In this document: piece after piece, positions 1-6,541 of the stretch
Numbering within the stretch: the stretch's first letter is position 1
Layout: each line of letters begins with the position of its first letter
Source: an uncultured Burkholderiales bacterium
GTDB lineage: Bacteria > Pseudomonadota > Gammaproteobacteria > Burkholderiales > Burkholderiaceae_C
Length of the DNA: 6,541 nt
NCBI GenBank assembly: GCA_903856995.1
Contig: CAIODK010000156.1
Coordinates: forward strand, 1 to 6,541
Direction: 5' to 3'
Notes under the pieces: generated by a model
Told to the model about the DNA's origin: nothing
Seen by the model: the letters and a program-made list of their open reading frames with translations, nothing else
Database searches by the model: none
Translations under genes and position numbers: made by a program

Positions 1-108
1 GCGGTCAATGTCAACGCGCGCCTGCGGGTCTAAGCGCATCACCGCTTTTTTGACGGCCATTTCGCAGTGACCGCACGTCATGCCTTGAACTTCAAATGTG
101 TGTTCCAT
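1..108 (-). CDS. copZ: CopZ-like heavy-metal-associated (HMA) domain protein, copper chaperone; 3' end off the window
   Basis: The minus strand reads in frame from an ATG at 106-108 to the left edge, giving 36 residues that begin MEHTFEVQGMTCGHC. This is the first strand and metal loop of a ferredoxin-like HMA domain. The metal motif is G9-M10-T11-C12-G13-H14-C15. The CxHC form, with His before the second Cys, is typical of stand-alone CopZ chaperones, whereas the ATPase next door has CASC. Such proteins are usually about 65-75 residues, so roughly half is missing. A good ribosome binding site (GAGGT, 5 bases from the ATG) supports this start. The gene is divergent from copA, fitting a cytosolic Cu(I) chaperone that delivers to the ATPase. 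The copZ name is by family and context. A mercury-binding MerP-like protein is less likely because no signal peptide precedes the motif. Confidence 0.85.
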   Translation of the reverse strand, partial: MEHTFEVQGMTCGHCEMAVKKAVMRLDPQARVDIDR

Positions 109-141
109 AAGTGACCTCGAATAAAGATGTAACCTTACACC
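109..141. promoter_or_regulatory. Divergent copZ/copA intergenic gap with inverted repeat TGTAACCTTACA
   Basis: Only 33 bases separate the two divergent start codons. The gap is clearly AT-richer than the flanking genes. It holds a perfect 5-base inverted repeat with a 2-base centre, TGTAA-CC-TTACA at 128-139, directly before the copA ATG. It also holds a near direct repeat, GTGACCT (111-117) and GTAACCT (129-135), 18 bases apart. Shared regulation of the two genes is plausible, and the inverted repeat could be an operator. I could not find a full CueR/MerR-type dyad (ACCTT...AAGGT) or convincing -35/-10 pairs inside the gap, so promoters may extend into the coding sequences. TTGAAC at 85-90 is a possible plus-strand -35, but the matching -10 would be poor. 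Confidence 0.35.
114..118 (-). promoter_or_regulatory. Ribosome binding site of the CopZ-like gene
   Basis: On the minus strand GAGGT lies five bases upstream of the ATG at 106-108, a near-consensus Shine-Dalgarno sequence at normal spacing. It supports the chosen start of the chaperone. The divergent copA start has no comparable site. Confidence 0.7.
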
Positions 142-2379
142 ATGAATGAATTGTCCTGCGATATTGGTATTGGTGGCATGACATGCGCCTCATGTGTGGC
201 GCGTGTTGAACGCGCGATTGCCAAAGTCCCGGGGGTGGCGGGGGTGAGTGTGAATCTGGCGACGGAGTCCGCCCGCGTCACTTGGGCCCCAGGCCTCTCG
301 GACGATGCTGAGCAAACCCAAAGCGCCCGCTTGCGTCGCGCGGTCCGTGAGGCGGGTTATGAGCCGTTGTCCGCAGAACATTTGGAGCATGTGCCTGCGG
401 GTGCATGGGCCGGCTTTTTGCCGGTGGCCATTGGTCTGCTGCTGAGCGCGCCTCTGGTGTTGCCGATGGTGGGTGACGCCCTTGGTCAGCACTGGATGCT
501 GCCTGCCCTTTGGCAGTTCTTACTGGCGACGCCGGTGCAGTTTGTGTTGGGCGCCCGCTTTTACAAAGCGGGCTGGCACGCATTGCTGGCTGGTAGCGGC
601 AACATGGACCTGCTCGTGGCATTGGGCACCAGCGCCGGCTGGGCTTTGTCGGTGTGGCTGTGGCTCATGGCCCCCGCCGGGGCGATGGTGCATTTGTATT
701 TCGAAGGTTCGGCGGTTGTCATCACGCTGGTGTTGTTGGGTAAGTGGCTGGAGGCGCGAGCCAAGCGCCAAACCACCGACGCCATTCGTGCCCTGCATGC
801 GTTACGACCTGCGCGCGCGCGCGTGATCACCCGCGACGGGGAGATGGATGTTCCGATTGAAGAGCTGCTGGTGGGTGACCGCTTGGTGGTCTTGCCAGGA
901 GAACGCTTTGCGGCGGATGGTGTGGTGTTGGAGGGGCAGACCCAAGTGGACGAGTCCATGCTCACGGGCGAGCCCTTGCCTGTGCACAAAGCAGTGGATG
1001 CGCGTGTCACGGGTGGCAGCATCAATGGCGATGGGCGTGTGGTGGTTCGTGTGTGCGCCATCGGTACCGCCACCGTGTTGGCCCACATCATTCGTTTGGT
1101 CGAAGACGCGCAAGCCACCAAGGCCCCGATTCAGCGCTTGGTAGACCAAGTTTCTGCTGTGTTTGTTCCCGTGGTCTTGGTGCTCGCCTTGGCGACCTTT
1201 TTGGCTTGGTGGTTCACCGGCCATAGCCTAGAGGTGTCGCTCATCCATTGCGTGGCGGTGCTGGTGATTGCTTGTCCGTGCGCCTTGGGCTTGGCGACGC
1301 CTGCGGCCATCATGGCGGGCACGGGCGTGGCGGCAACGTACGGCATCCTCATCAAAGACGCACAAGCCTTAGAGGTGGCACACCAAGTGGACACCGTGGC
1401 GTTTGATAAAACGGGCACGCTGACCGTGGGTCAACCGCGTTTGTTGTCGTTGCTTGCTGCGCAACCGACCGATGTTTCGCAAGACTTACTCGCGCTGTGT
1501 GCGAGCTTGCAAAGCGGCAGCGACCACCCGTTGGCGCATGCCGTCGTGCAGGCGGCTAAAGCGCAAGACGTGGCATGGGTTGCGCCCGAAGGCGTCACGG
1601 CCGTGCCTGGTTTTGGCAGCGAGGGTTTGGTCGCGGGGCGACCCTTGTTGCTGGGTAGCCTGCGCTGGCTGGCGGCACTCGGTGTGCCGCAAGGGTCGTG
1701 GCTGGCCCAAGCCCAAGCACTGCAAGCCCAGGGCATGACAGTTTCTGTGTTGGCCGAACGTGCGGCGCATGGCGTGACGCCCTTGGCCATTCTGGGCTTT
1801 GGGGACGAGCCCAAACCGGGCGTGCAAGCGGCCCTTGCGACGCTGCGAGCGCGGGGTTTACGTTTGGTCATGATCTCGGGGGACAACACCGGCGCTGCGC
1901 AAGCCATGGCGTTGCGATTGGGCCTCTATCCCGAGGAGGTGCATGCCGAGGTCATGCCCAGCGATAAGGCTGCCTTGGTGGCCCGCTTGCAGCAGGGCGA
2001 AGGCGGTGTGCCACGCGTGGTGGCCTTTGTGGGCGACGGCATCAACGATGCGCCTGCTTTGGCCGCAGCAGATGTCGGCATGGCCATGGCCAACGTGCAT
2101 GCGGACGGGCAAAGGGGTGGAACTGATGTGGCCATGCAGGCCGCAGGCATCACGCTGATGCGCGGGGACGTGGCCTTGGTTGCAGGAGCGCTCGACATAT
2201 CGGCCCGCACCGTGGCCAAGATTCGTCAAAATTTGTTCTGGGCATTTGCCTACAACGCCGCCGGTATTCCGCTGGCCGCCATGGGCTACTTGAGCCCTGT
2301 GGTGGCGGGTGCGGCGATGGCCCTCAGCTCGGTCAGCGTGATGACCAACGCTTTGCTGCTCAAGCGCTGGAAGCCCTAA
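142..2379 (+). CDS. copA: Copper-exporting P1B-1-type ATPase CopA
   Basis: This 745-residue inner-membrane ATPase exports Cu(I) (possibly Ag(I)) from the cytosol to the periplasm. In order: one N-terminal HMA domain with GMTCASC (C15, C18); transmembrane segments from about residue 92; the actuator domain with TGEP (T275-P278); the membrane metal site C378-P379-C380; the phosphorylated Asp in DKTGT (D422); the nucleotide-binding His-Pro pair (H462-P463); and GDGIND (631-636). The last two helices carry N697...Y704-N705...P710 and M726..S729-S730, which with CPC form the complete Cu(I)-specific P1B-1 signature. Length is normal for a one-HMA CopA. An unusual stretch at about 650-659 separates GDGIND from GGTDVA and is some eight residues longer than the common form. 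The ATG at 142 is chosen because the next Met is inside the metal motif, though no strong ribosome binding site precedes it. The stop overlaps the stop of the convergent RND gene. Confidence 0.97.
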   Translation: MNELSCDIGIGGMTCASCVARVERAIAKVPGVAGVSVNLATESARVTWAPGLSDDAEQTQSARLRRAVREAGYEPLSAEHLEHVPAGAWAGFLPVAIGLLLSAPLVLPMVGDALGQHWMLPALWQFLLATPVQFVLGARFYKAGWHALLAGSGNMDLLVALGTSAGWALSVWLWLMAPAGAMVHLYFEGSAVVITLVLLGKWLEARAKRQTTDAIRALHALRPARARVITRDGEMDVPIEELLVGDRLVVLPGERFAADGVVLEGQTQVDESMLTGEPLPVHKAVDARVTGGSINGDGRVVVRVCAIGTATVLAHIIRLVEDAQATKAPIQRLVDQVSAVFVPVVLVLALATFLAWWFTGHSLEVSLIHCVAVLVIACPCALGLATPAAIMAGTGVAATYGILIKDAQALEVAHQVDTVAFDKTGTLTVGQPRLLSLLAAQPTDVSQDLLALCASLQSGSDHPLAHAVVQAAKAQDVAWVAPEGVTAVPGFGSEGLVAGRPLLLGSLRWLAALGVPQGSWLAQAQALQAQGMTVSVLAERAAHGVTPLAILGFGDEPKPGVQAALATLRARGLRLVMISGDNTGAAQAMALRLGLYPEEVHAEVMPSDKAALVARLQQGEGGVPRVVAFVGDGINDAPALAAADVGMAMANVHADGQRGGTDVAMQAAGITLMRGDVALVAGALDISARTVAKIRQNLFWAFAYNAAGIPLAAMGYLSPVVAGAAMALSSVSVMTNALLLKRWKP
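811..823. repeat. Short GC dinucleotide run inside copA
   Basis: Alternating GC runs for 13 bases (six GC units plus G) within the copA actuator-domain coding region and encodes part of Pro-Ala-Arg-Ala-Arg-Val. The reading frame is intact. It is probably a by-product of Ala/Arg codons in a GC-rich genome. Such alternating tracts can slip, but no consequence is visible. Confidence 0.5.
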
Positions 2380-5300
2380 GTCACCTGCCGCTGCAGGGGC
2401 TTGCCTGAAAACCACGCCACATACAAAGCCGGCAAGACCACCAAGGTCAGCAAGGTGGCGGTGACCAAACCACCAATCACAACGATGGCCAAGGGGCGCT
2501 GCGTTTCTGAGCCGATGTCATGGCTCAAGGCCATCGGCAGCAAGCCCAACGCGGCAAGCATGGCGGTCATCAACACCGTGCGCAGGCGTTGCAGGGCGCC
2601 TTCTTTGACGGCATCAATGACGGTGTAGCCCGCGTTACGCAGCTGCTGAAAGACGGACAACATCACCACCCCGTTGAGCACGGCCTGCCCCGAGAGGGCA
2701 ATGAAGCCAATCGCCGCAGAGACCGACAAGGGGATGTTGAATATCCACAACGCCACGAACCCCCCGATCAAGGCTAACGGGACGTTGATCAAAATCAGAC
2801 CCGCTGTTTTGAATGACCCGAAAGCATCGAACAGCAACACAAAAATCAGCAGCAGTGAAATGGGCACCACCACCCCCAAGCGTTGCATGGCGCGCTCTTG
2901 ATTTTCAAATTCACCTGACCAAGTGACGGCATAGTTATCAGCGATCGTGACGTTCTTGGCGACGCGTGCTTTCATGTCGGCGACGACCGAACCCATGTCA
3001 CGTCCTTTGACGAAAATACCAATAGCCATGGTGCGTCGACCCGCTTCCCGTGCGATGTTCATGGCGCCGCTGCCTTGGCGAATGGTCGCGACATTCTCAA
3101 GCGTGGCATAGCCGCCGCCCGGTAATGCGATGGGCGTGGCGGGGAGGTTGACGACCGAGCGGCGGTCTCCCGCCAAACGCAGCACCACCGTGAACTTTCG
3201 CTCACCTTCCCAAATTTGGGTCGTGGCGCGGCCGGCCAAGGCGGACTCAATCACGTCTTGAATATCTCCCACATTCAGGCCCAAACGGGCTGCGCGGTCG
3301 CGGTCAATGTCGATGACCAGCTGGGGCACCTCACCTAAGCGGTCGATCTCTGCGCGCTGTACGCCGACCACTTGTTTGAACTCTCGCTGCATCGCTTGTG
3401 TGGTGCGGCGCAGTTCGTCCAAGTCGTCCCCTGACACCTTCACCACGATCTGGCCCTTGATTTGTGAAATCGACTCCAGCACGTTGTCTCGAATTGGCAT
3501 TGAGAACGCGGGGTCTACGCCAGGAATGACGGCCAGCCGCTGGTCCATTTCCTCAATCAACAATTCGCGGGTCATGCCCTTGCGCCATTCCTCAACGGGT
3601 TTGACGTCCACAAACACTTCGGCCATGCTCAGCGTTTTGGGGTCGGTCCCGTCTTCTGGTTGACCGGCTTTAGAGACAACGGTGCGCACCTCAGGAATGC
3701 TCATGAGTTGCAAGCGCGCTTTGCGCAGCACCTTGGTTGCCTCTTCCTGCGACACGCTGGCCGGCATGTCCCAGTTCACCCAGAAGGTGCCTTCGTTGAG
3801 CTCGGGTAAAAATTCAGACCCCAAGCTAGCAGCCGCCAAAACAGACACGGCAAACCCGCTCAAAGCAATCGCGACGACCTTGCGTGGCTTGTCGATTGCC
3901 CAATTCAGCACGGGCTCATAAATACGTTTGGCCCATGACACCAAACCGTTGTCACCGTGCGGCACGCCTTTGCGCAACATCCAATAGGCCAGCAGAGGGA
4001 CGAGGGTGAGCGAGAAAATCAACGAACCCACCAAGGCGGTGGTGACGGACAGCGCCATCGGCTGGAAGATCCGACCCTCATGGCGTTGCAAAGCAAAAAT
4101 CGGGATGTGCGCAGCAATGATGATGAGCATCGAGAACACGGTAGGGCGTCCCACCTCGCTTGCCGCATTGGCGATGAGTGTGCGCCGCTCTTTCTCGTTC
4201 ATGCCCTCACCGCGCTCGGCCAGTCGGTGCATGATGTTTTCAATCACGATCACCGCGCCGTCCACGATGATTCCAAAGTCCATCGCACCCAGGCTGAGTA
4301 AGTTGGCTGGGACGCCCAAAATCTTGAGCCCCAAAAATGTTGACAGCAAGGCGAGCGGGATCACCACCACTACTGCCAGTGAGGCGCGCATGTTCGACAA
4401 GAACAAATACAACACCAGCGACACCAGCAGCGCACCTTCGACGAGGTTTTTAAACACGGTGGTTAAGGTCTTGTCCATCAACCACGTGCGGTCATAAAAC
4501 GGCACGATTTGAACCCCCTTGGGAAGCACACGCTCGTTCAAGTCGATGAGTTTTTCTTTCACGCCCTTCAACACGACACTGGGGTTTTCGCCTTTGCGCA
4601 TGATGACGATGCCAGTCACTACGTCGTCGTCCATGTCTTGGCCGACCGTCCCTAGGCGGGGGACGGCACCGATCGCGACGGTCGCCACATCACGCACAAG
4701 TACGGGCGTATTGCCGCGTGCGGTGACGACGATGTTGCCTATGTCTTGTGACGAGTGCAGCAAACCAATGCCTCTGATCGCGAATTGTTGCGTCCCCTGC
4801 GCCACGTAGCTGCCGCCGGCGTTGGCGTTGCCGCGGCCCATGGCGTCTTGCAAGTCTTGCAGGGTCAGTTTGTAGGCGCGCAGCTTTTGCATGTCAGGCT
4901 GCACCTCGTATTGCTTGATGTAGCCACCCATGCCGACCACGTCCGCGACGCCTGGGATTTGGCGTAACGTACGTTCAACGGTCCAATCTTGCAGTGTTCG
5001 TAACTCAGTGGATGTTTTGCCGTCACCTTTGAGTCGATAGCGCATCACCTCGCCAACTGGCGTGGCGTTGGGCATGATGTTGGCTTGCACGCCCGTCGGT
5101 AAGTCCACGCCGTTGAGTCGTTCGTTGACTTGCTGACGTGCCAGATTGACCTCGGCCTTGTCGTCATACGTGACGACTGTGAATGACAAGCCAAACTGTG
5201 TGTGCGAGAACACACGGATCGAATTGGGCAAACCAGAGAGCGCCACCTCGATCGGCAGAGACACTTCTTTTTCCACCTCTTCTGCAGCGCGGCCTGGGTA

Positions 5301-5453
5301 GAGCGCAATCACCGTCACCTGCGTATCGGTGACGTCTGGAAAGGCCTCAACCGATAAGTTTTTAAACGCAAACACGCCCGCCATCACAAACAGCAAGGTG
5401 CCCAGCAGAATGAACAGCGGCTGGTTCAGTGCATAGTCAATGAGACGTTTCAT
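2376..5453 (-). CDS. czcA: Heavy-metal efflux RND pump, CzcA/CusA family inner-membrane permease
   Basis: This 1025-residue proton-driven RND permease is the inner-membrane engine of a tripartite metal exporter; CzcA and CusA are about 1040-1065. The N-terminus (MKRLIDYALNQPLFILLGTL) is the usual cytoplasmic start and first helix. A large periplasmic loop (about 35-335), a helix bundle, a second loop (about 546-860) and a final helix bundle follow. The fourth-helix motif DFGIIVDGAVIVIEN gives D392, D398 and E405, with the exact spacing of the CzcA proton-relay residues D402, D408 and E415. This is the divalent-cation (HME1) form, not CusA's. However, M563 and M610 align with CusA Cu/Ag ligands M573 and M623, while E660 replaces M672. 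Substrate is therefore uncertain, and the czcA symbol is a family label. The start codon overlaps the adaptor's stop (ATGA, 5450-5453) and lacks a clear ribosome binding site, suggesting translational coupling. The gene ends tail to tail against copA. Confidence 0.93.
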   Translation of the reverse strand: MKRLIDYALNQPLFILLGTLLFVMAGVFAFKNLSVEAFPDVTDTQVTVIALYPGRAAEEVEKEVSLPIEVALSGLPNSIRVFSHTQFGLSFTVVTYDDKAEVNLARQQVNERLNGVDLPTGVQANIMPNATPVGEVMRYRLKGDGKTSTELRTLQDWTVERTLRQIPGVADVVGMGGYIKQYEVQPDMQKLRAYKLTLQDLQDAMGRGNANAGGSYVAQGTQQFAIRGIGLLHSSQDIGNIVVTARGNTPVLVRDVATVAIGAVPRLGTVGQDMDDDVVTGIVIMRKGENPSVVLKGVKEKLIDLNERVLPKGVQIVPFYDRTWLMDKTLTTVFKNLVEGALLVSLVLYLFLSNMRASLAVVVVIPLALLSTFLGLKILGVPANLLSLGAMDFGIIVDGAVIVIENIMHRLAERGEGMNEKERRTLIANAASEVGRPTVFSMLIIIAAHIPIFALQRHEGRIFQPMALSVTTALVGSLIFSLTLVPLLAYWMLRKGVPHGDNGLVSWAKRIYEPVLNWAIDKPRKVVAIALSGFAVSVLAAASLGSEFLPELNEGTFWVNWDMPASVSQEEATKVLRKARLQLMSIPEVRTVVSKAGQPEDGTDPKTLSMAEVFVDVKPVEEWRKGMTRELLIEEMDQRLAVIPGVDPAFSMPIRDNVLESISQIKGQIVVKVSGDDLDELRRTTQAMQREFKQVVGVQRAEIDRLGEVPQLVIDIDRDRAARLGLNVGDIQDVIESALAGRATTQIWEGERKFTVVLRLAGDRRSVVNLPATPIALPGGGYATLENVATIRQGSGAMNIAREAGRRTMAIGIFVKGRDMGSVVADMKARVAKNVTIADNYAVTWSGEFENQERAMQRLGVVVPISLLLIFVLLFDAFGSFKTAGLILINVPLALIGGFVALWIFNIPLSVSAAIGFIALSGQAVLNGVVMLSVFQQLRNAGYTVIDAVKEGALQRLRTVLMTAMLAALGLLPMALSHDIGSETQRPLAIVVIGGLVTATLLTLVVLPALYVAWFSGKPLQRQVT

Positions 5454-6541
5454 TTCGGTGCGGACCCGCTGGTTGGCGCGGCAGCGCCTGGGGCGGGGGT
5501 GTGCTGCATCGCTTCGTCTTGGGCGTTGCGAAACTCACGCGCCAACAACAAGCTGTTCTCTTTCACCACCCATTCACCCGCCTGCACACCCTCGATGATG
5601 AGCACTTCTTGTGGTCCCTCGTAGCCCAGCTTCACGCGGCGCGGTTCAAACACGCCGGGTTCTGTTTGTATGTAGGTCCAGTGTTCGATGCCGCGTAATT
5701 GCACTGCGCTGGCGGGCACCAAAACGCCCGCAGCCAGTTTGCGTTCAATGCGTGCGGTACCCAGCATTTCGGCTTTGAGCAAACGTTGCGTGTTGTCGAT
5801 GACGGCGCGCACTTTGATCGAACGGGTGTTGCTGTCGATGAAGTCGCCGGTCGCCGTGATCTTGGCTTCGAATGTTTGATCCGGGAAATTGGGCAAGGTC
5901 AAAATGATTTTTGTGCCTGGCTTGAGCGAAGCTGTGTCTGACTCGCGCGCATCTATTTGCACCCATAAAAGCGTGGGGTCGCTCACCACGAACAGGGCTT
6001 GGTTGCCTGGGCCGCCTTGGTCGGGGCGTACTTCTTGGCCCGCGCTCAGGTTGCGCTCAACCACCACGCCGCGAATGGTGGCAGCTAGCCCGAGCTGTTG
6101 GTTGACCGTGTTGGCGCTGCCATACATGCGTGTGCGTGCTTGCGCGCGGGCCAGTTCGGCTTTGGCGCGAAGGGCTTCGGCCTCTGTCATGTCCAGCTCT
6201 TTGCGCGAGATCACGTCGCCTTCAAACAAGGTTTGGTGGCGCGCCAACGCACGCTCCGCCACTTGGGCGTCTGCCATGGCTTTGGCTGTGTCTGCTTGGG
6301 CTGCGCCAAACTCTGGGGATGCCAAGGTTGCCAGCACTTGTCCGGCTTGAACGGACTGCCCGATGTCTGCATTGAGCGTCAGTACCCGTCCTGCAAACGC
6401 CGGATAAATACGTTGCGTGCGCTCTTCGTTCCACGCCAAGCGGGCCGGTAGCTCGATGGTCACGCTTTGGGCGGCTTTGGCCTCGATGGCCCCCAGCAAC
6501 GCCAGCTGTGGATGGCCGGCGGGGAAGCGCAACTGTTGGCC
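5450..6541 (-). CDS. czcB: Periplasmic adaptor (membrane fusion protein) of the RND metal pump, CzcB/CusB family; N-terminus off the window
   Basis: This adaptor would link the RND pump to an outer-membrane channel. The frame is open to the right edge, showing 363 residues. A TTG at 6530-6532 could be read as a start, but in-frame codons continue upstream (Gly-Gln-Gln) and no signal peptide or membrane anchor is visible, so I treat the gene as 5'-partial, probably missing some tens of residues. Numbered from the edge, the parts are: a first barrel-sandwich (lipoyl) half around 40-80 (IYPAFAGRV...GQVLATLASPEF); an Ala/Arg/Glu-rich helical hairpin at about 83-138; the second lipoyl half (TIRGVVVERNLSAGQEV) at about 155-171; a beta-barrel from FVVSDPTLLWVQIDARESD on (about 184-265); a membrane-proximal domain; and a Pro/Ala/Ser tail. 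No His- or Met-rich metal segment is visible. The stop overlaps the pump's ATG by four bases, indicating one operon, and an outer-membrane CzcC-like gene may lie upstream. The czcB name is family-level. Confidence 0.9.
   Translation of the reverse strand, partial: GQQLRFPAGHPQLALLGAIEAKAAQSVTIELPARLAWNEERTQRIYPAFAGRVLTLNADIGQSVQAGQVLATLASPEFGAAQADTAKAMADAQVAERALARHQTLFEGDVISRKELDMTEAEALRAKAELARAQARTRMYGSANTVNQQLGLAATIRGVVVERNLSAGQEVRPDQGGPGNQALFVVSDPTLLWVQIDARESDTASLKPGTKIILTLPNFPDQTFEAKITATGDFIDSNTRSIKVRAVIDNTQRLLKAEMLGTARIERKLAAGVLVPASAVQLRGIEHWTYIQTEPGVFEPRRVKLGYEGPQEVLIIEGVQAGEWVVKENSLLLAREFRNAQDEAMQHTPAPGAAAPTSGSAPK

Noticed and set aside
109..141. CueR/MerR-type operator between the divergent genes
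   Set aside because: Only one half-site (ACCTT at 132-136) is present. No AAGGT partner and no 19-base-spaced promoter elements could be found in the gap.
811..823. GC dinucleotide run as a phase-variation tract
   Set aside because: It is short, in frame, encodes ordinary Ala/Arg residues in a conserved gene, and occurs in GC-rich DNA where such runs arise by chance.
2384..2397. Small hairpin CCTGC-CGCT-GCAGG near the copA/pump junction as an intrinsic terminator
   Set aside because: The stem is only five pairs, no T-run follows on either strand, and it lies inside the pump coding sequence.
1858..2415. Long open frames antisense to copA (for example 561-1121 and 1858-2415, minus strand)
   Set aside because: They lie opposite a gene with complete ATPase motifs. 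Their translations lack recognisable domains and show the composition expected of GC-rich shadow frames.
4006..4497. Plus-strand open frames opposite the RND pump (such as 4006-4497 and 3957-4301)
   Set aside because: They are low-complexity mirror frames of conserved pump sequence, with no recognised domain and no supporting start signal.
6530..6532. TTG as the true start of the adaptor protein
   Set aside because: The frame stays open to the window edge, no signal peptide or ribosome binding site is visible, and the residues after the TTG resemble the interior of this adaptor family.

Overview
The window looks like a piece of a metal-resistance region from a GC-rich proteobacterium. The protein sequences most resemble Burkholderiales (Comamonadaceae-like betaproteobacteria). 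That placement rests on my recall of family sequences and on the high-GC codon use, not on a search.

Layout: (1) 1-108, minus strand: the first 36 codons of a small CopZ-type copper chaperone whose 3' end lies off the left edge. (2) 109-141: a 33-base divergent intergenic gap with a small perfect inverted repeat. (3) 142-2379, plus strand: a complete P1B-1 copper-exporting ATPase, CopA, with every diagnostic motif present. (4) 2376-5453, minus strand: a complete heavy-metal RND efflux pump of the CzcA/CusA family, meeting copA tail to tail with overlapping stop codons. (5) 5450-6541, minus strand: its periplasmic adaptor (CzcB/CusB family), missing its N-terminus at the right edge and joined to the pump gene by a 4-base ATGA overlap. 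No stretch over 300 bases lacks a gene. I see no tRNA, rRNA, insertion sequence, CRISPR array or convincing intrinsic terminator.

How the parts fit: the chaperone would bind cytosolic Cu(I) and hand it to CopA, which pumps it into the periplasm. The RND pump and adaptor, with an outer-membrane channel probably encoded just beyond the right edge, would then expel metal from the periplasm and inner membrane across the outer membrane. That two-stage copper scheme is inference. The pump's proton-relay motif is of the divalent-cation (CzcA) type, yet two of the three methionines that bind Cu/Ag in CusA are present at aligned positions and the third is glutamate, so its metal is open.

I do not see an undescribed system here. 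The points most worth a second look are the mixed Met/Glu site of the pump, an insertion of about eight residues in the CopA P-domain, and the very short chaperone/ATPase divergent promoter gap.
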